Source: Hahella sp. HN01
GTDB taxonomy: Bacteria; Pseudomonadota; Gammaproteobacteria; Pseudomonadales; Oleiphilaceae
Assembly (NCBI RefSeq): GCF_018986435.1
Contig: NZ_JAHMIN010000004.1
Coordinates: 47,574-111,573 of the forward strand
DNA length: 64,000 nt
Direction: 5' to 3'
Part shown: piece by piece, positions 37,630 to 45,683 of the stretch
Layout of the letters: every line of letters begins with the position of its first letter
How positions within the stretch are numbered: position 1 is the first letter of the stretch
Program-made: the position numbers and the translations under genes
Notes under the pieces: model-generated
What the model saw: only the letters and a program-made list of their open reading frames with translations
Told to the model about the DNA's origin: nothing
Database searches by the model: none

Positions 37630-39627
37630 GTGTGTGGCATAGCTGGCTTTTGGGACGCAAGAGCGACAACTAAAAATCCAGAAAGCGTACTGCGTAGTAT
37701 GGCGAATGCTATACGTCATCGTGGCCCTGATGATTTTGGCTTATGGCATGATCCTGTTGCTGGTCTTGGATTCGCGCACCAAAGATTGTCTATTCAGGAC
37801 TTATCTGAATTAGGCCATCAGCCGATGAAATCACCAAGCGGGCGCTACACAATTATTTTTAATGGTGAAGTTTATAACTTCCTTTCTTTGCGAGCTGAAT
37901 TGGAGAGTTCAGGGTATAAATTTTATGGCCATTCTGATACTGAAGTTATCCTTGCATTATTTGAGCAGAAGGGGGTCAAGGAAGCATTAAAGGCAATGGT
38001 GGGAATGTTTGCTATTGCGTTATGGGATAACTTCGAGAAAAAGTTGTATCTGATGCGCGATCGATTTGGTGAAAAGCCCCTGTACTATGGAGTGAGTCAA
38101 GGCGTTTTATTATTTTCCTCCGAGTTAAAAGCTATTCGGGCGCACCCTTGCTTTAATAACGATATAGATAAAGATGTCCTGTCGACCTATTTGAGGTTCA
38201 ATTATGTGCCTACGCCTTATTGTATCTATAAAGGGTTTAGGAAAGCAGTTCCGGGAACGTATATCGTCTTTAAAGGAGATAATTTTCTTGAGCCTGAGTG
38301 TATCAACTACTGGTCTGCGGTGGACGACGCTAATTCACCTCGAGACTCATTTTCAGGCGACGATCATCGCGCCATAGAAAAGCTGGAGCAGGTGTTGCTG
38401 GATACTATTAGCGACAAGATGATAGCGGATGTGCCTCTTGGCGCATTTCTCTCTGGCGGCGTTGACTCCTCAACAATTGTTGCGTTGATGCAGAAGCAAA
38501 GCTCCAGAAAGGTCAGGACATTTTCTATCGGCTTTCATGAGGATGAATATAACGAAGCGCAATTCGCGAAAGAAGTGGCGTCGTATCTGAATACCGAGCA
38601 TACGGAGCTCTATGTTACGCCCGAGATGGCGCAGTCGATTATCCCCGAACTACCTTTAATATATGATGAGCCGTTTGCTGATGTATCGCAGATACCTACA
38701 TATATTGTTTCGCAGTTGGCTCGCCAGCATGTAACTGTTGCTCTCTCTGGCGATGGGGGCGACGAGCTTTTTGGCGGATATACCCGATATTCCTGGGCGA
38801 CGAGCATTTGGCGAGCAATGCGAAATATTCCGTTGCCGGCTCGGTTGGCTGCCCAGTCTTTAATTAGTGGTGTATCTGTTGAGCGTTGGAATAGTATCGC
38901 TGACGCGTTAAGTCCATTGACGCCAGCGCGGTTCAAACAATCGCATCCTGGCGATAAACTGCACAAGCTTGCAGGCGTTCTTGGCTCTAAAAATCATTTT
39001 GATGTTTATCACTATCTCGTATCTCAATGCAAAAAGCCGGACTCTCTGGTAGCGGGAGGCTGTGAACTTTCTACGGTGCTGAATGAGTCTAGTGTTTGGG
39101 GTGCGTTGTCGGATTTTAGCGAACAAATGATGTTGATGGATCAGCTTAGTTATCTAAGAGACGACATCTTGACCAAAGTAGATCGTGCCGCAATGGCTGT
39201 CAGTTTGGAAACCAGAGTGCCTTTCTTGGATCACCGTGTCACTCAGTTTGCATGGCGTCTTCCGGCGGCGCTTAAAGTGAGGGATGGAAAAGGGAAATGG
39301 ATTTTACGACAGGTGTTATACAGACATGTGCCCGAACAGCTTATTGAACGCCCAAAAACTGGGTTTGGCGTGCCGATCGCAGAGTGGTTAAGAAAGGATT
39401 TGAGGGACTGGGCTGAGTCACTTTTATCTCATGCGGCATTGGCAGCTCCGGGTTGTTGGAATGTTGACGCTGTCAGGGAGAAGTGGAAGGAACATGTGAC
39501 AGGAAAGCGGAATTGGTGGTATGAAATGTGGGGGGTGCTTATGTTCCAGGCATGGCGCTTTTCAATAGATGACAGTTTCGCCAGCAGTTCCAAGGAATAT
39601 GGGAGAGAGGTGGAAACCAACGCGTAA
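37630..39627 (+). CDS. AsnB-type glutamine amidotransferase, third copy
   Basis: A 665-residue enzyme. The start is set at GTG 37630 so that the product begins Met-Cys-Gly: the glutaminase needs Cys2 at the N-terminus, and an upstream TTG would add a residue before it. AAGGGGG precedes the start. The PP-loop LSGGVDSS lies near residue 274 and LSGDGGDELFGGYTRY is canonical. It resembles the preceding copy more than the first one, but the two differ widely in sequence, so this is no recent duplication. Proposed role as for the other copies. Confidence 0.88.
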   Translation: MCGIAGFWDARATTKNPESVLRSMANAIRHRGPDDFGLWHDPVAGLGFAHQRLSIQDLSELGHQPMKSPSGRYTIIFNGEVYNFLSLRAELESSGYKFYGHSDTEVILALFEQKGVKEALKAMVGMFAIALWDNFEKKLYLMRDRFGEKPLYYGVSQGVLLFSSELKAIRAHPCFNNDIDKDVLSTYLRFNYVPTPYCIYKGFRKAVPGTYIVFKGDNFLEPECINYWSAVDDANSPRDSFSGDDHRAIEKLEQVLLDTISDKMIADVPLGAFLSGGVDSSTIVALMQKQSSRKVRTFSIGFHEDEYNEAQFAKEVASYLNTEHTELYVTPEMAQSIIPELPLIYDEPFADVSQIPTYIVSQLARQHVTVALSGDGGDELFGGYTRYSWATSIWRAMRNIPLPARLAAQSLISGVSVERWNSIADALSPLTPARFKQSHPGDKLHKLAGVLGSKNHFDVYHYLVSQCKKPDSLVAGGCELSTVLNESSVWGALSDFSEQMMLMDQLSYLRDDILTKVDRAAMAVSLETRVPFLDHRVTQFAWRLPAALKVRDGKGKWILRQVLYRHVPEQLIERPKTGFGVPIAEWLRKDLRDWAESLLSHAALAAPGCWNVDAVREKWKEHVTGKRNWWYEMWGVLMFQAWRFSIDDSFASSSKEYGREVETNA

Positions 39628-39639
39628 AGGAATACGGAC

Positions 39640-40746
39640 ATGAATAGAAGAATAATATTTTGCTCTAATACTTCCTGGTACTTATTTAAGTTTAGGCGCT
39701 CTACGATAAGTCGGCTGCTGGAGGAAGGAGGGGCGGTTTATTGTTTGGCTCCCCGTGATGACTATTCGAAAATGCTGGTGGATTTGGGCGCTGAGTTTGT
39801 TGACATAAGAATGGATGGAAAAAGTGTCAACCCTCTTAAAGAGTTTAGTGTTATTTGTGAACTATACCAGGCGATAAAGCGTATAAGACCCGACTATGTA
39901 TTTAACTTTACGCCTAAAATGAATCTGTATAGTGGGCTGGCGTGTAGGAGTATGGGGATTCTCTACTCGAATAATATATCTGGCCTTGGCACTGCATTTA
40001 TTCATGATTCATTTGTGTATCGAGTGGCAAGAAAACTACTTGGGTTTTCCAATAAGGGGGCGCATAGAGTTTTCTTTCAAAATGAAGACGACAAAAGTCT
40101 ATTTGAGCGTCTGAATCTCATCCGGCGGCAAAGTGTCGATATTTTGCCGGGGTCTGGCGTAAACACGGATGAATTCTACTTTTCCCCTCTACCTGACGGC
40201 CCAATCGTATTCTTGATGATAGCGCGTCTGATTGCAGATAAAGGTGTTCGCGAGTATGTAGCGGCTTCCAAAGTCGTCAGAGAAAAGTATCCAGATGTTA
40301 GGTGCTTATTGGTAGGGCCAATGGGAGTCAGCAATAAGACGGCTATCGCAGAGGAAGAGATTGCTGAGTGGGTGCGGAAGGAGTGGGTCGAATACTTGGG
40401 ATACCAAGAGGATGTCAGGCCGCTAATTAGCCAGGCGCATGTGGTGGTGCTGCCCTCTTATCGAGAAGGTATGCCGCGGGTTGTTCTAGAGGCCGCAAGT
40501 ATGGGAAGGGCGGCTATAGTAACTGACGCGCCAGGATGCAGGCAGTCGGTAGAGGCCGGTGTAACCGGATTTCACTGCCAGCCTCAGAATGCCTCTGATT
40601 TAACGAGAAGAATGCTTGAAGTCATTGAGCTTGAACGAAGCAGTCTCTCTATGATGGGGGCTGCCGCGCGAAGGAGAGTAGAGAAAGCATTTTCTGAGGT
40701 CTATGTCATTAATAGGGCGTTAGAGTGCGTTGAATCTGTATGTTGA
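39640..40746 (+). CDS. GT4-type glycosyltransferase, third copy
   Basis: A 368-residue GT-B enzyme of the PglA/WbpT-like kind. The N-terminal domain has FCSNTSWYLFKFRR, FVDIRMD and NNISGLGTAF, typical of transferases acting on undecaprenyl-linked sugars. The C-terminal donor site is VVLPSYREGMPRVVLEAASMGRAAIVTD. It follows the third amidotransferase by twelve bases and closes the AT-rich core. The donor may be a HexNAc-type sugar by family tendency only. Confidence 0.87.
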   Translation: MNRRIIFCSNTSWYLFKFRRSTISRLLEEGGAVYCLAPRDDYSKMLVDLGAEFVDIRMDGKSVNPLKEFSVICELYQAIKRIRPDYVFNFTPKMNLYSGLACRSMGILYSNNISGLGTAFIHDSFVYRVARKLLGFSNKGAHRVFFQNEDDKSLFERLNLIRRQSVDILPGSGVNTDEFYFSPLPDGPIVFLMIARLIADKGVREYVAASKVVREKYPDVRCLLVGPMGVSNKTAIAEEEIAEWVRKEWVEYLGYQEDVRPLISQAHVVVLPSYREGMPRVVLEAASMGRAAIVTDAPGCRQSVEAGVTGFHCQPQNASDLTRRMLEVIELERSSLSMMGAAARRRVEKAFSEVYVINRALECVESVC

Positions 40747-41156
40747 AGAAAAAACGCTTATGTTGGCCCATGTTAGGGAGCATAGGATGGGCGCTGATGT
40801 TTGATGGTCCTAAAACACTCCCCAAGCCTTAAAAAGTTTAAGCAAAAAAATAGAAAGCGTCTAAGCTGAATAATACGATTCCCATCACTGAGGGCTTGAG
40901 CCAGATGGTGTCGTTATAGGAGAAGGTTTCCCCCCTGTCGCCCCAATGGAGGCGTATTGGGGGAGACAAAAGTTCCGGACTGGAGTGTCGACTTGCGCAA
41001 TGTAAGTTAAGTAGCCGGAAAAGCCCAGTTGTTAAGTAGTACCAGCTCTTTGACGTTCGTGCTTCATGCGCGGTGGCGGACTATTAGCTGTTTTACTCAC
41101 CTCTGGCTAGACCAGAGCACCATTAACTGGTTTTACTCGAAGAATAAGAAGGGTGT
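40747..41156. other. 410-base non-coding region before the wecA-like gene
   Basis: No gene is seen. A nested hairpin lies at 40926-40967: outer stem GTTTCCCCC/GGGGGAGAC (one G-T) and inner CGCC/GGCG. Near 41100 a CTCTGG-CTAGA-CCAGAG hairpin and a repeated TTTTACTC occur. The region probably carries a promoter and a structured leader for the right half of the locus. I recognise no known riboswitch class in it. Confidence 0.45.
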
Positions 41157-42212
41157 ATGGACGCGTTATTTCAGTTGGCTTTCTACAGTTTGGTGTTGGT
41201 AGGGACAATTGTACTACACAAAATTTTAATCCCGATGTCGCAGAAGCTGGAACTGGTTGATGTGCCGGGAGGGCGTAAGTCTCATGACGGCAAAGTACCC
41301 TTGATAGGCGGCGTCGCCATGTTTTTTGGTTTTTGTGTCAGCGGCGTCATTCTCACTCATGGAAACGAATATTTTCTACTCTTAATTGTCGCCTTAGTCA
41401 TTATCTTAACTACGGGTATTCTGGACGATTTAAATGAACTGGGCGTAAAGACTCGATTTGCGGCTCAGACCGCAGCGTCTCTCGTTATGATGATTTTTGG
41501 CGGTGTCTCTCTACATAGCATGGGTAACCTTGTCGGGCTGGGTGAAATCACACTGGGAGTGATGGCTTTGCCTGTAACGGTGTTCTGCGTAGTTGGCGTC
41601 ATCAATGCCCTCAACATGGCTGATGGGGTTGATGGCTTGGCGGGTGGAGTCAGTCTTGTCACCTTTATGGGATTTTATGTTCTGAGCTTGTTGGGAGGGG
41701 ATGGCCTGTTTAAATCAGGCATACTGCTTTTATATATAAGTGTTATTGCAGCCTTTCTATATTTTAATATGCGGGGCCCAGGACAACCGAGGGCTCGGGT
41801 GTTCATGGGAGACGCCGGAAGTATGTTTCTTGGCTTTTCGATTGCGTGGTTTTCTATTGACCTGTCGCAGGGAGACCATCAGGTATTGAGGCCTGTCACG
41901 GCGTTATGGGTATTCTCAGTTCCTTTGTTCGACACCTGCCGAGTTATGGCGAGAAGAGTTAAATTTAGGCGCTCTCCATTTACAGCTGGCAGAGACCATA
42001 TCCACCATATTCTTTTGGACCATGGCGTTTCAATCAGTCGAGTTGTCTTTCTCATTGTTGGCGGACACTTTGCGTTGGTCGCATTTGGCGTCGCAGGAGA
42101 AGTGGCGGATATTCCTGAATATTTAATGTTTCCATTATTTATCCTGGCGTTTATTGCGTACAGTCTTGCTGTGAACTCGCTTGATAATAAGCGCGTCAAT
42201 CAGAGTGCTTAG
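41157..42212 (+). CDS. WecA-like undecaprenyl-phosphate sugar-1-phosphate transferase
   Basis: A 351-residue polytopic membrane enzyme of the MraY/WecA superfamily with about eleven helices. It has the LDD aspartates (GILDDLNEL), the NALNMADGVDGLAGG catalytic segment, VFMGDAGSMFLGF and the AGRDHIHHILL histidine loop typical of WecA. It should attach a HexNAc-1-phosphate, GlcNAc by family tendency, to undecaprenyl phosphate to start a repeat unit. A second enzyme of the superfamily lies 2.5 kb downstream. Confidence 0.88.
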   Translation: MDALFQLAFYSLVLVGTIVLHKILIPMSQKLELVDVPGGRKSHDGKVPLIGGVAMFFGFCVSGVILTHGNEYFLLLIVALVIILTTGILDDLNELGVKTRFAAQTAASLVMMIFGGVSLHSMGNLVGLGEITLGVMALPVTVFCVVGVINALNMADGVDGLAGGVSLVTFMGFYVLSLLGGDGLFKSGILLLYISVIAAFLYFNMRGPGQPRARVFMGDAGSMFLGFSIAWFSIDLSQGDHQVLRPVTALWVFSVPLFDTCRVMARRVKFRRSPFTAGRDHIHHILLDHGVSISRVVFLIVGGHFALVAFGVAGEVADIPEYLMFPLFILAFIAYSLAVNSLDNKRVNQSA

Positions 42213-42324
42213 TTGAGAAAAATAGAGTGGCTTGCTATTTGGTCAGCTGTGTCTGGGTGGCTAATAATGTGTAGCGTTGCGAGATATAATAGGAGGAAGT
42301 GAAATAGATAACTAAGCATTAGTA

Positions 42325-43245
42325 ATGAAAATCTTAATAACCGGCTGTACGGGGTTTGTTGGCTCCGCATTAGCTGCTGAAGCTGCGTCGCGGGGGTATT
42401 TTGTCATTGGTACTTCCCGAAAAGCTGGTCAGTGCTCACCGCCATTTCCTGGCAAAATCGAGTTGTCTCCTGCCTATGAAAGTGAACGTTGGATTGATCT
42501 GTTGCGCGAGGTGGATGTTCTTGTTCACTGCGCGGCCCGGGTTCATCAAGTAAAAGACGACGCAATCGATCCATTGGCCGAATTCCGCGCCGCAAACACT
42601 GATGCGACTAAAAAACTTGCGCAATGGGCTGTTAAATCCAGCGTTAAGAAATTTATATATTTAAGCACGATCAAAGTTAATGGGGAGGGGACTTCCCCTG
42701 GTCAACCGTTTACTTCCTGCGACTCTCCAAATCCCTCATCTCCTTATGCCTTATCCAAGTGGGAGGGGGAGCAGGCCCTGCGTGAAGTTTCTGCTGGGTC
42801 CACAATGTCTTTTGACATCATTCGTCCTCCTTTGGTTTATGGCGATGGGGCCAAAGGAAACCTGGCTATATTGGAAAAATTAGCGCGGCTGCGAGCGCCG
42901 CTGCCCTTAGCCGGAGTGGAGAATCGTCGTAGTTTAATCAGTCGCGAAAACTTGGTCGACGTCATCTTGCGCTGTGCGGAGGCGCCCTCCGTCGCTCCCG
43001 GAGCGGGAAAACTTTGGCTGGTTTCCGATGGCTATTCAGTGTCTACCAGTCAGATTTACCTTTCTTTGTGCCGCTCAATGGATATTAATGGACGTGTTTT
43101 CAATCTTCCCAAGCCGTTCAAATCGCTCATGTTCTATGTGCTTGATAAGTTGGGGATCAAGGAAAAGCTCTTTGGCAGCTTGGAAGTCGACTGCTCCGCC
43201 ACGATGTCGGAGTTAGATTGGCGACCAGCTCCGGGAATACGTTGA
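42325..43245 (+). CDS. WbpV-like NAD-dependent sugar epimerase/reductase, C-terminus probably truncated
   Basis: A 306-residue extended short-chain dehydrogenase/reductase. The NAD site GCTGFVG is at residues 7-13 and the catalytic Ser114, Tyr141 and Lys145 (SPYALSK) are intact. It resembles WbpV-type enzymes that reduce or epimerise UDP-4-keto-QuiNAc. The usual ending runs LGWxPPxxxxxGLxxT for some 15 more residues. Here it stops abruptly at DWRPAPGIR, just before a non-coding stretch with a hairpin. In another frame the sequence would continue NTLNRMLIMLADAV, so a frameshift is as likely as a deletion. The core is complete, so activity may remain. Confidence 0.8.
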   Translation: MKILITGCTGFVGSALAAEAASRGYFVIGTSRKAGQCSPPFPGKIELSPAYESERWIDLLREVDVLVHCAARVHQVKDDAIDPLAEFRAANTDATKKLAQWAVKSSVKKFIYLSTIKVNGEGTSPGQPFTSCDSPNPSSPYALSKWEGEQALREVSAGSTMSFDIIRPPLVYGDGAKGNLAILEKLARLRAPLPLAGVENRRSLISRENLVDVILRCAEAPSVAPGAGKLWLVSDGYSVSTSQIYLSLCRSMDINGRVFNLPKPFKSLMFYVLDKLGIKEKLFGSLEVDCSATMSELDWRPAPGIR

Positions 43246-43403
43246 ACCGGATGCTAATTATGTTGGCTGATGCAGTCAGAAACTGAGTTGCGGCTGCCTC
43301 TTATAGAAAAAGGTCGAATTTATCTTTCCTCGCTAAGCACTTACCTTTTGAGGTAAAGGCGCTGGCGACTCTCAGTTGAATGCCGGTCCCATCAAAGAAT
43401 TAC

Positions 43404-43447
43404 AAAAAGCCGTGTTTCGGGTGAAGGGCCCCCGAAAATGCGGTTTT
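43404..43447 (+). terminator. imperfect long hairpin upstream of the KAS III gene
   Basis: AAAAGCCGTGTTTCGGG pairs with CCCGAAAATGCGGTTTT around a short loop, with small mismatches. A T-run ends it. It may stop transcription from the epimerase gene, leaving the KAS III gene on its own signal, or act as a leader structure, since it lies within 20 bases of the next start. Confidence 0.55.
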
Positions 43448-43466
43448 GCTATTTAACGGTTTATTT

Positions 43467-44396
43467 ATGATCGGCATCGAGCACATCAGTACGTATTTGC
43501 CAGAGGGACGAGTTAACAATCTGGAGCGTCAGGAGCAGTTTAACGTCAACGAGACCTTTCTGACCGAAAAGACCGGGATGCGGTATTTGGCAGTGAAAGG
43601 AGAGGGGGAAGAAACCTCTGACATGTGCGTGAAGGCGTTTCGACGTCTGGAAGAAGAGCTTGGTCCGCTTGCCAGCGATATTGAGTGCCTTGTAGTCTGT
43701 ACGCAAAACCCCGACGCCTACGGAGTTCCTCATACTTCGGCCATCGTGCATGGTAAGCTCGAGTTGCCAGTGCACTGCGCTTGCTTTGACATCTCTCTTG
43801 CCTGCTCGGGATATGTTTACAGCATTTCCATTATGAAGGCCTTTATGGACGCCAATGGCTACAAAAAAGGCGTTCTTATCACTGCGGACCCTTATTCGAA
43901 AATAATCGATATGTCCGACAAGAATACTTCCCTCCTATTCGGCGATGCAGCTACCGTCACTTTGTTCAGCGATAAGCCAAAGTGGCTGATTGGCAAGTGT
44001 GTTTTTGGCACTGACGGCACTCGTAACGCAGCTATTCGCGTCCGTGCGGAAGACCGTAAATTCGAGATGGCTGGCAGGGCGGTACTCGATTTTTGCGCCA
44101 ACGTCGTTCCTGAAAATATTCACGCCACCCTGGCTCAAAACAATACTGTTTTGGGCGACATCGATAAATTCATCCTCCATCAAGGAAGCAAGTTCATCGT
44201 TGATATGGTTATCAAACGCATGAAGCTTGATCCCGCCAAAGTTCCCTTCGAAGCCGCCCAGTACGGCAACACCGTTTCCTCATCCATCCCAATGATCCTG
44301 GCTAATGAAAAAGAAGCCCGACAAGTGGTTGTCTCGGGATTTGGCGTTGGGTTGTCTTGGGGGAGTTGCGTGTTATCCCGCCTCTGTGATGACTAA
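43467..44396 (+). CDS. 3-oxoacyl-ACP synthase III-like enzyme (FabH/KAS III family)
   Basis: A 309-residue thiolase-fold condensing enzyme. The full Cys-His-Asn triad is present: Cys113 (LACSGY), His238 (LHQGSKF) and Asn268 (QYGNTVSSSIP). The start is set at ATG 43467, seven codons inside the longest frame, where similarity to the family begins. Such enzymes usually condense acyl-CoA with malonyl-ACP or transfer acyl groups. It is isolated by about 220 and 260 non-coding bases, splits a wbpV-wbpL-wbpM-like cassette, and looks less AT-rich than its neighbours. No acyl-carrier protein or acyltransferase is adjacent. Its role here is unknown. Confidence 0.85.
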   Translation: MIGIEHISTYLPEGRVNNLERQEQFNVNETFLTEKTGMRYLAVKGEGEETSDMCVKAFRRLEEELGPLASDIECLVVCTQNPDAYGVPHTSAIVHGKLELPVHCACFDISLACSGYVYSISIMKAFMDANGYKKGVLITADPYSKIIDMSDKNTSLLFGDAATVTLFSDKPKWLIGKCVFGTDGTRNAAIRVRAEDRKFEMAGRAVLDFCANVVPENIHATLAQNNTVLGDIDKFILHQGSKFIVDMVIKRMKLDPAKVPFEAAQYGNTVSSSIPMILANEKEARQVVVSGFGVGLSWGSCVLSRLCDD

Positions 44397-44662
44397 TATC
44401 CGCCGTTAGTGATGGCTGATTTTTTTGTTACAGATGGATACATTTTGGCGGTGATTATCGTTTCGCCGCTTATGTAAGCCCGCATTAAAACCTGTTAAAC
44501 TTCGCGCCGCTGTTAAAGCCCCTGTGGCAGAAAACTACTCTGTCTAGGCTTTAAAATTGGTCGCGGCTCGCGAGGCGTTTACCGTCTTTGAAAAACTCAT
44601 CGTGGTCCTATGCAGCGAGAGTCGGCCCTTTACACTGCTCTAAACTCAATGTGGAATGAGTC

Positions 44663-45682
44663 TTGGATACTTTGGTTTTGCTTCTTATTCTGGGTATCGC
44701 CTCCTTTTTGTTAACTGGTTGGGCTAGGCGGTATGCATTAGCAAAGAAAGTGTTAGACATCCCTGAAGCGCGAAGCTCCCATACTGTTCCTACTCCTAGG
44801 GGAGGAGGAATCTCAATAGTGCTTTGTACCCTGGCAGTGCTACCTTTTTTAGAGGTTGAATACGGATGGGTATTGTGGTGTACGTTGGCGTTGTTGGCGC
44901 TAATTAGCTACGTTGATGATCATCAGGGCCTGGGTTTTAAAGTGCGTTTGTTGATGCAGCTGGTATGCGCATGCGCACTTGTATACTTTGTGGGGGTGTC
45001 TGATAGTCTTCATTATATTCTGGGCATGAATGCCCATGTTACTGGTTTTGTCTCAATCATATTGGCAGTCTTCGGAGTAGTCTGGATTACAAATCTGTAT
45101 AATTTCATGGACGGAATCGATGGGATTGCGGCTACTGAGGCAATATTTGTATCTTTGTCTTTGGTAGGTGTATATACATATTCTGGTGAATACATATGGG
45201 CTTGGTTTATGCTTGTAGTGGTTGTGGCAAGTATGGGCTTTTTATGTTGGAACTGGGCTCCAGCGAAAATATTTATGGGGGATATAGGGAGTATTTCTTT
45301 AGGATGGGTATTTGGCGCAGGAATGTTGGTTAGCGCCCAGGTAACCCAAGTGGGAGTATGGGTATATCTTATTCTAATGGGAGTGTTTATTTCGGATGCG
45401 ACCTGTACCTTGCTGGCTCGATTGTTAAATGGAGAAAAGGTTTGGCTTCCCCACAGAACTCATTTGTACCAGTTGTTGAGTCTTCGTCTAGGAGACCATC
45501 GTAAAGTTAACTATTTATTGATATTCGTTAATATTGTGTGGTTGCTTCCCATGGCGTTATTCGCTTTCATGGTGGCTGATTGGGCGTGGGGCTTTGCCGT
45601 AGCGGCTTATACTCCTCTTCTGCTGATCTGCGCTATGGCGAGAGGGCGACTGATTGGAAATTCCAAGGCTGAGGAATGTTAA
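44663..45682 (+). CDS. wbpL: WbpL-like glycosyl-1-phosphate transferase
   Basis: A 339-residue polytopic MraY/WecA-superfamily enzyme starting at TTG 44663. It has PEARSSHTVPTPRGGG at the N-terminus, YVDDHQGL, NLYNFMDGIDGIA, IFMGDIGSISLGW and the HRTHLYQLL histidine loop. Those features are characteristic of the WbpL/WbcO subgroup that initiates O-antigen on QuiNAc- or FucNAc-1-phosphate. It directly precedes a WbpM-like dehydratase, as in Pseudomonas, where that enzyme helps make the substrate. Confidence 0.87.
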   Translation: MDTLVLLLILGIASFLLTGWARRYALAKKVLDIPEARSSHTVPTPRGGGISIVLCTLAVLPFLEVEYGWVLWCTLALLALISYVDDHQGLGFKVRLLMQLVCACALVYFVGVSDSLHYILGMNAHVTGFVSIILAVFGVVWITNLYNFMDGIDGIAATEAIFVSLSLVGVYTYSGEYIWAWFMLVVVVASMGFLCWNWAPAKIFMGDIGSISLGWVFGAGMLVSAQVTQVGVWVYLILMGVFISDATCTLLARLLNGEKVWLPHRTHLYQLLSLRLGDHRKVNYLLIFVNIVWLLPMALFAFMVADWAWGFAVAAYTPLLLICAMARGRLIGNSKAEEC

Positions 45683-45683
45683 A

